From G965279355 sp965279355 (GTDB lineage Bacteria; Pseudomonadota; Alphaproteobacteria; CACIAM-22H2): a stretch of 64,000 bases of DNA. Shown one piece after another: positions 8,897-16,725 of this stretch (the first letter of the stretch is position 1; each line of letters opens with the position of its first letter). The position numbers were made by a program, and so were the translations under genes. The notes beneath the pieces were generated by a model. The model was given only the letters and a program-made list of their open reading frames with translations, did no database searches and had not been told where the DNA came from. The stretch lies in NCBI GenBank assembly GCA_965279355.1, contig OZ257155.1, positions 1,550,001 through 1,614,000 on the forward strand, given 5' to 3'.

Positions 8897-10591
8897 ATGA
8901 CAAAAGCGGCTGCTTCCCGGAACCGACCGTTCCCGATCCGCCGCTTCATCGCCGCCGCACTCGCCCTCCTTCTTGGATCCTTCGCCGCGCCGGCTCACGC
9001 GCAGCCCAAGGACGAGCTGACCATCGGCATCACCCAGTTTCCCGCCAACCTGCATCCGATGATCGATGCGATGCTGGCGAAGACCTATGTGCTGAGCATG
9101 GCGCTGCGGCCCATCGTCGGGTTCGACAAGGACTGGAAGCTCATCTGCTTTCTCTGCACCGAACTTCCGACCCTGGAGAACGGCAAGGCGAAGATCGAGA
9201 CACTGCCCGACGGCAGGAAGGGCATGGCGATCACCTTCACCCTGCAGCCGCGCGCGACCTGGGGCGACGGCACGCCGGTGACCACCGACGATGTGATGTT
9301 CGCCTGGGAAGTCGGCAAGAATCCCCGCACCGGCGTGCCGGATGCCGAACCGTTCCGCCGCGTCGTGCGCATCGAGGCCCACGACAAAAAGAGCTACACG
9401 GTTCACACCGACAAGCTGCATTACGACTATGCCGGCTATTTCAGCGTCGGTGTTCTGCCGGCCCATATCGACCGCAAGAATTTCGCCGAACCGGAGAACT
9501 TCAGCAAGCGCACGGCCTACGAGACGGATTCAACCAATCCCGGCCTCTATCACGGCCCCTATCGCATCACGCAGGTCTCACCGGGTTCGCATATCGCGCT
9601 GGAGCCGAACCAGCACTGGTATGGCGACAAGCCGTATTTCAAGCGCATCGTTGTCCGCACCATCGACAACACCTCGGCGCTGGAAGCCAACCTTTTGTCG
9701 GGCAGCATCGACTATATCGCCGGCGAGCTCGGTCTCTCGCTCGATCAGGCGCTGGCGCTTGAGAAACGGCAGGGGGCGCGTTTCGATTTCCAGTACAAGC
9801 CGAGCCTGATCTACGAGCACATCGACATCAACGTCGAGCAGCCGATCCTCAAGGACAAGCGCGTGCGGCAGGCCCTGCTCTACGCCCTCGACCGGGACGC
9901 GATCAGCAAGCAGCTCTTCGAGGGCAAGCAGCCTGTCGCGCACTCCTTCGTCAACCCGCTGGACTGGATCACCGACGACACGCTGCCGAAATATGCATTC
10001 GATGCAGCGCGCGCCGGCAAGCTTCTCGACGAAGCCGGCTACACCACGATGCGAGGCGGCTTCCGGCACAACGCGGCGGGCGAGCGCCTGAGCGTCGAGA
10101 TCATGACCACGGCCGGCAACCGCACCCGCGAGACGGTGCAGCAGGTGCTGCAGAGCCAGTGGCGGCGGATCGGCATCGAGGCCCGCATCCGCAACGAGCC
10201 GGCGCGCGTCGCCATGGGCGAGACGCTGCGCCAGCGTAAATTCCCGATGATGCTGTTCGCCTGGTTCACCGGGCCGGAAAGCCTGCCGCGGTCAATCCTG
10301 CATTCGGACGCAATCCCGACCGCGGAAAACGGCTGGGGCGGCCAGAACTTCACCGGCTTCCGCAATCAGGAGGTCGACAGGATCCTGGAGCAGATCGAAA
10401 CCGAGCTCGATCGGGCCAAGCGCAAGGTGCTGTGGCGCCGGCTGCAGGAAATCTATCTCGAGGAACTGCCGGTGCTGCCGCTGTTCTTCCGCGCCGATTC
10501 CTTCGTCTTCCCGAAATGGCTGACCGGCATCGTGCCGACCGGCCATTCCGACGTCTCGACCCACTGGGTGGAGTACTGGCGCGCGCGGTAG
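8897..10591 (+). CDS. ABC transporter substrate-binding protein, peptide/nickel family 5
   Basis: 564 residues from the ATG at 8897, which has GAAGGAG eight bases upstream; the frame is open further left but only as antiframe to hyi. The signal peptide runs from basic NRPFPIRR through AAALALLLGSFAAPAHA, cleaving near residue 36. The SBP family 5 body includes LTIGITQFPANLHPM, DGTPVTTDDVMFAWE, RVRQALLYALDRDAI and a C-terminal YLEELPVLPLFFR. Such receptors carry oligopeptides, opines or glycosides to DppBC-type permeases, which follow immediately. Ligand unknown. Confidence 0.92.
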   Translation: MTKAAASRNRPFPIRRFIAAALALLLGSFAAPAHAQPKDELTIGITQFPANLHPMIDAMLAKTYVLSMALRPIVGFDKDWKLICFLCTELPTLENGKAKIETLPDGRKGMAITFTLQPRATWGDGTPVTTDDVMFAWEVGKNPRTGVPDAEPFRRVVRIEAHDKKSYTVHTDKLHYDYAGYFSVGVLPAHIDRKNFAEPENFSKRTAYETDSTNPGLYHGPYRITQVSPGSHIALEPNQHWYGDKPYFKRIVVRTIDNTSALEANLLSGSIDYIAGELGLSLDQALALEKRQGARFDFQYKPSLIYEHIDINVEQPILKDKRVRQALLYALDRDAISKQLFEGKQPVAHSFVNPLDWITDDTLPKYAFDAARAGKLLDEAGYTTMRGGFRHNAAGERLSVEIMTTAGNRTRETVQQVLQSQWRRIGIEARIRNEPARVAMGETLRQRKFPMMLFAWFTGPESLPRSILHSDAIPTAENGWGGQNFTGFRNQEVDRILEQIETELDRAKRKVLWRRLQEIYLEELPVLPLFFRADSFVFPKWLTGIVPTGHSDVSTHWVEYWRAR

Positions 10592-10607
10592 GCGCGGCCG
10601 TCGACGC

Positions 10608-11570
10608 ATGCTGCGATTTCTTCTTCATCGCGCAATCCAGAGCCTGATCGTCCTGGCGCTAATGTCGTTCGCGGTCTACAGCCTGATCGGGCTGATGCCG
10701 GGCGATCCGATCGATCTGATGATCAGCTCCAACCCGCGTCTGACACCCGCCGATGCGGAGCGGCTGCGCGTAGTCTACGGTCTCGATAAGCCGCTGTTCG
10801 AGCGTTACCTCGCCTGGGCAGCCGATGCGCTGACCGGCGATTTCGGCTACAGCCGCGCCTATTCGCGCCCCGTCGTCGACGTCCTGGGACCGCGGCTTGC
10901 CAATACGGCGGTGCTGATGCTGAGCGCCTTCATCATCGCGCTGGCGCTGGGCATTTCGCTTGGCGTCGTCGCGGCGGCGAAACCGGCAGGCCTCGTCGAC
11001 AGTGCCGTGAATGCCTACGCCTTCATCGCGATCTCGACGCCGACCTTCTGGCTGGCGCTGATGCTGATCATCGTCTTTGCCGTGACGCTCGGCTGGCTGC
11101 CCGCCACCGGCACCACGACCTCGCAGGTTGGATTCTGGGAAACGGTGCGGCATCTCATCCTGCCTGTGGCGACGCTCGCGCTGGTCGAAGCCGGCGCCTA
11201 TGCGCGCTTCACCCGTGCCGCGATGCAGGAATCGCTGCAGCAGGACTGGATCCGCACTGCCCGCGCCAAGGGCGCCAGCGAACCCCGCGTGCTGGTCGGC
11301 CATGCGTTGCGCAACGCGATGATTCCGGTCGCCACCATCGCCGCGCTTGGCTTCGGCACGCTGTTCTCCGGCGCGCTGATTACTGAAACCATGTTCGCCT
11401 ACCCTGGAATGGGTAAGCTGATCTTCGACGCCGTGATGGGAAACGACTACAACCTCGCCCTCATCGGCCTGCTGTTCGCGACCCTGCTCACCCTGCTCGG
11501 CAATCTCGTCGCCGATCTCGCCTATGTCGCGCTCGATCCCCGCATCTCGATGGGCGAACTCGACAAATGA
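10608..11570 (+). CDS. ABC transporter permease, DppB/OppB type
   Basis: 320 residues with six predicted membrane spans. The start MLRFLLHRAIQSLIVLALMS and the segment GLMPGDPIDLMI are classic for DppB. The EAA loop that docks on the ATPase is visible as IRTARAKGASEPRVLVGHALRNA. It follows the binding protein by 16 nt and its stop overlaps the next permease by ATGA, so the two permeases are translationally coupled. Confidence 0.93.
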   Translation: MLRFLLHRAIQSLIVLALMSFAVYSLIGLMPGDPIDLMISSNPRLTPADAERLRVVYGLDKPLFERYLAWAADALTGDFGYSRAYSRPVVDVLGPRLANTAVLMLSAFIIALALGISLGVVAAAKPAGLVDSAVNAYAFIAISTPTFWLALMLIIVFAVTLGWLPATGTTTSQVGFWETVRHLILPVATLALVEAGAYARFTRAAMQESLQQDWIRTARAKGASEPRVLVGHALRNAMIPVATIAALGFGTLFSGALITETMFAYPGMGKLIFDAVMGNDYNLALIGLLFATLLTLLGNLVADLAYVALDPRISMGELDK

Positions 11571-12439
11571 CGATGCGGCTGCGCACCGGCACCAAGGTCG
11601 CGATGGCGGCGCTCGGCGCGATTGCCGTGGCGTCGCTGGCGGCCCCGCTGGTCGCGGCGGCACTCGGCCACGATCCCTCCGAAGTCGATCTGCTGGGCCG
11701 TTTCCAGCCGCCTTCGGCCGCGCATCCGCTCGGCACCGACGAGATCGGCCGCGATGTGCTGATCCGTTTGCTCTACGGCGGGCAGGTGTCGCTCGCCGTC
11801 GGCCTCACCGCGGCACTCGCCGCCGCCACCATCGGCACCTTCATCGGCCTGATGGCGGGGTATTTCGGCGGCAAGTTCGATGCGGTGCTGATGCGCCTGA
11901 CCGACGGCGTGATCGCGTTGCCGATCCTGCCGCTGCTGATCGTGCTCGCCGCCGTCGACTATTCGAAGCTGGGGTTGGGCGCGCTGGCCAATTCGGAGTC
12001 CGCCAGCCTCTATCGCATCGTGCTGATCACGGCGCTGTTCGGCTGGACGACGGTGGCGCGGCTGGTGCGGGCCTCAGCACTCAGCCTGCTGCGCCGCGAC
12101 TTCGTGCGCGCGGCCCAGGCGATGGGGGCCGGCTCCTGGCGCATCATGCTGGTGCATATCCTGCCTAACTCGGTGACGCCGATCGTTGTCGCGACGACCC
12201 TCGCGGTCGGCAACGTCATCCTCTTCGAATCCGTTCTGAGCTTCCTCGGCCTTGGCGTCCAGCCGCCGATCCCGAGCTGGGGCAACATGCTGACCAATGC
12301 GCAGGAAGTGATCGGCACCGCGCCGATGCTGGCGGTGTGGCCGGGCCTGATCATTCTGGTCACCGTCGCCTGCTGCAACCTGCTAGGCGACGCGCTGCAG
12401 GAACTGCTGGACCCGCGGCGGCGCGGTGTACGATCCTAA
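11567..12439 (+). CDS. ABC transporter permease, DppC/OppC type
   Basis: 290 residues. HPLGTDEIGRDVLIRLLYGG is the DppC periplasmic signature, and FVRAAQAMGAGSWRIMLVHILPN is the EAA docking loop. Pairs with the upstream DppB-like subunit to form the channel. The operon ends here: no DppD/DppF-type ATPase follows, and the next 300 bases hold only a repeat element before manC. The ATPase must therefore be encoded elsewhere or shared with another system. Confidence 0.93.
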   Translation: MTMRLRTGTKVAMAALGAIAVASLAAPLVAAALGHDPSEVDLLGRFQPPSAAHPLGTDEIGRDVLIRLLYGGQVSLAVGLTAALAAATIGTFIGLMAGYFGGKFDAVLMRLTDGVIALPILPLLIVLAAVDYSKLGLGALANSESASLYRIVLITALFGWTTVARLVRASALSLLRRDFVRAAQAMGAGSWRIMLVHILPNSVTPIVVATTLAVGNVILFESVLSFLGLGVQPPIPSWGNMLTNAQEVIGTAPMLAVWPGLIILVTVACCNLLGDALQELLDPRRRGVRS

Positions 12440-12467
12440 TCTCTATTGTCATTCCAGCACCCCTGTC

Positions 12468-12577
12468 GTCATCCCAGCGAAAGCTGGGACCCAGGTGGCG
12501 CAATCCCTACGCGGTCGCGCTGGAACGTCCTTGTGGCTGATACCCAATGGCTGGGCCCCAGCTTTCGCTGGGGTGAC
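12468..12577. repeat. 110-bp REP-like palindromic element, copy 1
   Basis: This fills most of the 302-nt gap between the ABC operon and manC; nothing else was seen there. Left arm 12468-12494 (starts GTCATCCCAGCGAAAGCTGG) pairs with right arm 12551-12577, 27 nt each with two mismatches. The 56-nt core between them includes GGAACGTCC and is not palindromic. Two relatives occur at 42141-42250 and 43513-43672; this core has the same orientation as that of the 43.5 kb copy. Transcribed, it would fold into a long hairpin and could end or stabilise the ABC operon mRNA. Confidence 0.85.
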
Positions 12578-12741
12578 AGCAGGTTGGAGTGTCACTTGGG
12601 AACACAGGGGGTTTCTTCTGCGTGGCCGGGTATGACATAAAATGAATTGGGGCGCGGGCGTTCCTCTTTGATTTCAATGCAGGATTGGCGGCGACCGCCG
12701 TTTTGGGCTAGCAACAACGGTCACTGGAAAGCGGAAACACG

Positions 12742-14169
12742 ATGGCGCAAACGGCGATCCAGCCGGTCATTCTGTCGGGCGGCTCGGGCACGCGGCTCTG
12801 GCCGCTGTCGCGCGAACTCTATCCGAAGCAGCTCCTGTCGCTGGCGACCGAGCTCAGCCTGCTGCAGGATACGGCCCGGCGCGTCACCGGTGCGAGCTAT
12901 GCCGCGCCGATGATCGTCTGCAACGAAGAGCACCGCTTCATCATCGCCGAGCAGCTGCGCGCCCTTGGCGCCAAGGCCGGCGCAATCGTGCTGGAACCGG
13001 CGGCCCGCAACACCGCTCCCGCCGTGGCCGCAGCCGCCGCGCTGGCCGTGCGCGACAATCCGGACGCCCTGCTGCTGGTGCTACCGTCGGATCATACGAT
13101 CCAGGACGAAGCGGCCTTTGCGAAAGCGGTAAACGCCGCCGCCGATGCCGCGAAGACCGGTTATCTCGTCGCCTTCGGCATCGAGCCCACGAGCCCGGAA
13201 ACCGGCTACGGCTATATCAAACAGGGCGCGAAGTTCTCCGGCTTGCCCGGCGCCTTTGCGATCGAACGCTTCGTCGAGAAGCCCGATCTGGCAACGGCAA
13301 AATCCTATCTCGTCGAGGGCGACTGGTCGTGGAACTCCGGCATGTTCCTGTTCCCGGCCAAGCTGTTCCTCGAAGAACTCTCGGCCTTCGAGCCGGCTAT
13401 CGCCAGGGCCGCCACTGAGTCGGTCAGCCGCGCCAAGAGCGATCTCGACTTCCTCCGCCTCGACGCCGAGGCCTTCAAGACAAGCCCGAGCAAGTCCATC
13501 GACTATGCGGTGATGGAAAAGACCAAGCGCGCCGCGGTCGTCCCGGCTAGCCTCGGCTGGAGCGATATCGGCGCGTGGTCGGCGCTGTGGGAGATCGGCG
13601 CACAGGACAAGGACGGCAACGTCACCATCGGCGACGTCGTGGCGCACGACACGAAGAACACCTATCTGCGCACCAGCGACGGCGTGCTGCTCGCCACGCT
13701 GGGGCTGGAGGACACGATTATCGTGGTGACCCGCGACGTCGTGCTCGCCGCCGCCAGGGACCGCGCGCAGGATGTGAAGAAGATCGTCGAGGATCTGAAG
13801 AAGCGCGGCCGCAGCGAGGTCGCTTCGCACGCCGTCGTGCACCGCCCGTGGGGCACCTATCAGACCGTCGACAGCGGCGCGCGCTTCCAGGTGAAGCGGA
13901 TCACCGTGAAGCCGGGCGCCAAGCTGTCGCTGCAGAAGCACGCCAAGCGCGCCGAGCACTGGGTCGTGGTGAGCGGCACCGCGCGCGTCACGCGCGGCGA
14001 GGACACGTTGATTCTGCGCGAAGACATGTCGACCTACATTCCGGTCGGCACCGTGCACCGGCTGGAGAATATCGGCAGCGAGCCGCTGCACCTGATCGAG
14101 GTGCAGTCCGGCAGCTATCTGGGGGAAGACGATATCGTTCGTCTTGAAGACACGTATGGGCGAACCTGA
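12742..14169 (+). CDS. manC: Mannose-1-phosphate guanylyltransferase / mannose-6-phosphate isomerase
   Basis: 475 residues, the length of bifunctional ManC/AlgA/CpsB proteins. The nucleotidyltransferase signature is near the start, GGSGTRLWPLSRELYPKQLL, with VEKPDLATAKSYL and NSGMFLFPA later. The C-terminal cupin isomerase domain has RPWGTYQTVDSG, KPGAKLSLQKHAKRAEHW and IPVGTVHRLEN. Makes GDP-mannose for polysaccharide or glycolipid synthesis in the cytosol. No other polysaccharide genes are near. Its last codons overlap the start of the downstream acetyltransferase gene. Confidence 0.94.
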   Translation: MAQTAIQPVILSGGSGTRLWPLSRELYPKQLLSLATELSLLQDTARRVTGASYAAPMIVCNEEHRFIIAEQLRALGAKAGAIVLEPAARNTAPAVAAAAALAVRDNPDALLLVLPSDHTIQDEAAFAKAVNAAADAAKTGYLVAFGIEPTSPETGYGYIKQGAKFSGLPGAFAIERFVEKPDLATAKSYLVEGDWSWNSGMFLFPAKLFLEELSAFEPAIARAATESVSRAKSDLDFLRLDAEAFKTSPSKSIDYAVMEKTKRAAVVPASLGWSDIGAWSALWEIGAQDKDGNVTIGDVVAHDTKNTYLRTSDGVLLATLGLEDTIIVVTRDVVLAAARDRAQDVKKIVEDLKKRGRSEVASHAVVHRPWGTYQTVDSGARFQVKRITVKPGAKLSLQKHAKRAEHWVVVSGTARVTRGEDTLILREDMSTYIPVGTVHRLENIGSEPLHLIEVQSGSYLGEDDIVRLEDTYGRT

Positions 14170-14659
14170 CGGCGGCGGACAAATCGTCAGGCTGATCCTC
14201 GACGGGCCCGAACACGTCGCGTGGCTGTCGCTGCGCCAGGCGCTGTGGATGGGCTCGGACGTGACCACCGAGGCCGCGCGCAACGGCACGCTGCTGACCG
14301 ATCCGGAGCGCTTCGGTGCGCTCGCCTATGAAGTCTTTCTCGCCATCGATGAGGATAACGCCGCCGGCTTCATCGAGGTCTCGCTGCGCGACGATCTCGA
14401 CGTGTTCGGCCGCCGCCAGGTCGGCTATGTCGAGGGCATCTATGTCGAGCCGCGCTATCGCGGCGCCGGCCTCGGCCGCGCGCTGATCGAGACGGCCGCG
14501 CAATGGACCGGCCGCAAGGCGGTGCAGGAACTCGTCGCCGAGGTGCTGGGCGAAAACACCGAAGGCCTGATCTTCCACGAACGCTCCGGCTTCAACCGCG
14601 TCGGCGAAAGCGCAGCGGGCGGCAAACGACAGGTGCTGTACGCGATGATGGTCGCGTGA
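14156..14659 (+). CDS. AAC(6')-like GNAT acetyltransferase
   Basis: 167 residues from ATG 14156; a TTG at 14144 would add four. Overlaps the manC stop by 14 nt. The GNAT core resembles aminoglycoside 6'-N-acetyltransferases: WLSLRQALW near the N-terminus, then AGFIEVSLRDD, then GYVEGIYVEPRYRGAGLGRAL (acetyl-CoA loop R-G-A-G-L-G), and FHERSGFNRVGE near the end. This order (LRxxLW, GFxExSxR, EGIYVxPxxRxxGxG, HxxxGF) is the AAC(6')-I pattern. Chromosomal members may acetylate other amines, so resistance is possible but not shown. Confidence 0.8.
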   Translation: MGEPDGGGQIVRLILDGPEHVAWLSLRQALWMGSDVTTEAARNGTLLTDPERFGALAYEVFLAIDEDNAAGFIEVSLRDDLDVFGRRQVGYVEGIYVEPRYRGAGLGRALIETAAQWTGRKAVQELVAEVLGENTEGLIFHERSGFNRVGESAAGGKRQVLYAMMVA

Positions 14660-14662
14660 GTC

Positions 14663-14962
14663 TTAGACTCCGCTGAGCAGAACATCGATAGCGCCGACAA
14701 TCTCGTCGCGGCAGGCAGCCAGTGTCCCTGTTCTATCCCGCAACTCATTGACCGGCACGGCGGCCAGAAACTGCGTCACCATTACAAACCGGATGCCGCC
14801 AATATCAAAGACCGGATTGAGCCGTTTTGCCGCTTGGGAGAACTCAGTCAACGGCAGCAGCGGCACCATCACCCGCGTCGCAAGCTCGTCCAGAAGCGTC
14901 GCCTGAACATCCAGAAGAAGCCCCGAGCCGCCGGGATTTTGGTAAATATCGAACTGCGGCAT
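14663..14962 (-). CDS. ccdB: CcdB-family toxin
   Basis: 99 residues, beginning MPQFDIYQNPG, the usual CcdB start. Further family features are LLLDVQATLLDELATRVMVP, the LNPVFDIGG strand and the C-terminal helix ending IDVLLSGV; CcdB ends in W-G-I or similar, used to reach GyrA. CcdB poisons DNA gyrase. Its ATG overlaps the ccdA stop by one base (TAATG), so it is translationally coupled to the antitoxin. The C-terminal tripeptide S-G-V differs from plasmid F W-G-I, so gyrase action should not be assumed. Confidence 0.9.
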   Translation of the reverse strand: MPQFDIYQNPGGSGLLLDVQATLLDELATRVMVPLLPLTEFSQAAKRLNPVFDIGGIRFVMVTQFLAAVPVNELRDRTGTLAACRDEIVGAIDVLLSGV

Positions 14963-15228
14963 TAAAACTGCCGGAAACGACCGAGTGGCAAGCCGTTTTT
15001 CGCCACGTAATCGTTCGAGGCTCGAAGAGCATCGCGATTCTCTTTTTTCCAGGTTTCGCCGCGCGCTTCCGCGATCTGCAGGGCGAGCCCCTGTTCTGCA
15101 GCGCGCGAGATATTGATCCCGTACGCCTTGGCTTCCTCCAGCAGACCTCGGTCGAGTGTCAGGTTGGTCGGCTGCTTGGTGCGCCGGGTTTCCGGTGAGC
15201 GTTTCCGTTTGACCGCCGACTTTGGCAT
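14962..15228 (-). CDS. ccdA: CcdA-family antitoxin
   Basis: 88 residues from ATG 15228, fixed by GGGAGGT four bases upstream. The basic N-terminus (MPKSAVKRKRS) leads into the ribbon-helix-helix PTNLTLDRGLLEEAKAYGINISRAAEQGL. The C-terminal half WKKENRDALRASNDYVAKNGLPL is the flexible CcdB-binding segment, with the family motif WxxENxxAIxxxNxxVxxxGLPL clearly seen. It neutralises CcdB and represses its own promoter by binding operator DNA, here probably the palindrome just upstream. Confidence 0.92.
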   Translation of the reverse strand: MPKSAVKRKRSPETRRTKQPTNLTLDRGLLEEAKAYGINISRAAEQGLALQIAEARGETWKKENRDALRASNDYVAKNGLPLGRFRQF

Positions 15229-15238
15229 GGCACCTCCC

Positions 15239-15270
15239 ATAACTATGCGCATAAACATACGCATAGTTAT
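15239..15270. promoter_or_regulatory. Probable CcdA operator palindrome
   Basis: Perfect 11-bp arms ATAACTATGCG (15239-15249) and CGCATAGTTAT (15260-15270) surround a 10-nt spacer. TATGCGCAT-like palindromes recur inside and just right of it. It starts 11 bases upstream of the ccdA ATG and covers the leftward promoter, as expected for autorepression by a ribbon-helix-helix antitoxin. Confidence 0.75.
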
Positions 15271-15282
15271 GCGCATTGACAA
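15254..15282 (-). promoter_or_regulatory. Promoter of ccdAB
   Basis: Leftward -35 TTGTCA (15282-15277), 17-nt spacer, -10 TATGTT (15259-15254). Both the -10 and the spacer fall in the operator palindrome. The spacing is ideal and it leads straight into ccdA. Confidence 0.6.
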
Positions 15283-15304
15283 GACCGGCACGGAGCCTTG
15301 CTAT
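15276..15304 (+). promoter_or_regulatory. Promoter of the aminotransferase, overlapping ccdAB control region
   Basis: Rightward -35 TTGACA (15276-15281), 17-nt spacer, -10 TGCTAT (15299-15304), giving a start about 20-25 nt upstream of the ATG at 15333. Its -35 overlaps the leftward -35 of ccdAB almost exactly and adjoins the palindrome, so both promoters probably compete or are co-repressed. Confidence 0.6.
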
Positions 15305-15332
15305 TGTCGAAACGCCAGCCCCAGGACGCATC

Positions 15333-16724
15333 ATGAATACCGCACTCGGCAATTCGCTAGCCAGCCGCGACATTGCCTCGCTCGTCCATCCCTATACCAA
15401 CCTCGCGAAACATCCAAGCGAGGGGCCGCTGATCATCGAGCGGGGCAAGGGGATCTACGTCTACGACGATAGCGGCAAGGAATATATCGAGGGGCTTGCC
15501 GGCCTGTGGTGCACGGCGCTGGGCTTCGGCGAACAGCGCCTGGCCGATGCAGCGGCGCGGCAGATGACCAAGCTGCCCTTCTACCATGTGTTCGCCAGCA
15601 AATCGCACGAGCCCGGCATCGAACTGGCGGAGCGGCTGCTGGCGCTCGCGCCGGTGCCGATGTCGAAAGTGTTCTTCGCCAATTCCGGATCGGAAGCGAA
15701 CGACACCGCGATCAAGCTGGTCTGGTACTACAACAACGCGCTGGGCCGGCCGCAGAAGAAAAAGATCATCTCGCGTCAGCGCGCCTATCACGGCGTCACC
15801 ATCGCCACCGCCAGCCTCACCGGCCTGCCCGCCAACCAGCGCGATTTCGACCTGCCGATTGCCGGCATCGTGCATGCGGACTGTCCGCACTACTACACGC
15901 ACGGCCAGCCGGGTGAGAGCGAAGCCGCCTTCCTCGATCGCATCGTCGCGAATTTCGAGGCGCTGATTCAGAAGGAAGGCCCCGACACCATCGCCGCCTT
16001 CATCGCCGAGCCGGTCATGGGCGCCGGCGGCGTGCTGATGCCGCCCGACGGTTATTTCGAGCGCATCCAGGCGATCCTGCGCAAGCACGACATCCTGTTC
16101 ATCGTCGATGAGGTCATCTGCGGTTTCGGGCGGACCGGCAACTGGTTCGGCATACAGACCTACAAACTGCAGCCGGACATGATCACCTGCGCCAAGGCAC
16201 TGTCATCGGCCTATCTGCCGATCTCGGCGCTGATGATCGGCGAGCGCGTCTGGCAGGCGATGCTCAAGGAGAGCGAGAAGATCGGCACGTTCGGCCACGG
16301 CTACACCTACTCCGCGCATCCGGTCCCGGCCGCCGTCGCCATCGAGACGCTGAAGATCTACGAGGAGCGCGACATCCTGAGCCATGTGCGCAAGGTGGCG
16401 CCGCGGTTCCTGGCGGCCCTCCGGCGCTTCGAGGAACATCCGCTGATTGGCGAAGCCCAGGGTGTCGGCCTGCTCGGCGCCATCCAGTTCGTGAAGAGCA
16501 AATCACCCAAGACGTTTTTCGATCCCGCTTTGGGTGTCGCCGCGTATTTCTCGAAATGTGCCCATGCACACGGCCTGATCCCGCGTCCACTGTTCGGCGA
16601 CCGCGTGGCGCTCTGCCCGCCGCTGATCATCACGGAGAACGAAATCGACGAGATGTTCCGCCGTTTCTCTCTAGCCCTCAACGACACAGCGGATTGGGTG
16701 AAGCAAAAGGGACTGACTGGCTAG
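15333..16724 (+). CDS. Class III PLP-dependent aminotransferase
   Basis: 463 residues from ATG 15333 (AGGA eight bases upstream). Features: EYIEGLAGLWCTALGFG near the N-terminus, FANSGSEANDTAIKL for phosphate binding, AYHGVTIATASLTGL, IAEPVMGAGGVLMPP, FIVDEVICGFGRTGNWF, and the PLP lysine in TCAKALSSAYLPISA. This pattern is that of omega-amino acid/putrescine:pyruvate aminotransferases (aspartate aminotransferase-family annotation). Amine donor unknown. A membrane carrier begins two bases after its stop, so transport and transamination may be linked. Confidence 0.92.
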   Translation: MNTALGNSLASRDIASLVHPYTNLAKHPSEGPLIIERGKGIYVYDDSGKEYIEGLAGLWCTALGFGEQRLADAAARQMTKLPFYHVFASKSHEPGIELAERLLALAPVPMSKVFFANSGSEANDTAIKLVWYYNNALGRPQKKKIISRQRAYHGVTIATASLTGLPANQRDFDLPIAGIVHADCPHYYTHGQPGESEAAFLDRIVANFEALIQKEGPDTIAAFIAEPVMGAGGVLMPPDGYFERIQAILRKHDILFIVDEVICGFGRTGNWFGIQTYKLQPDMITCAKALSSAYLPISALMIGERVWQAMLKESEKIGTFGHGYTYSAHPVPAAVAIETLKIYEERDILSHVRKVAPRFLAALRRFEEHPLIGEAQGVGLLGAIQFVKSKSPKTFFDPALGVAAYFSKCAHAHGLIPRPLFGDRVALCPPLIITENEIDEMFRRFSLALNDTADWVKQKGLTG

Positions 16725-16725
16725 C

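Noticed and set aside
6958..8949. 663-codon leftward frame across pyrE and hyi
   Set aside because: Spans two real genes on the other strand and lacks any recognisable motif or ribosome site.
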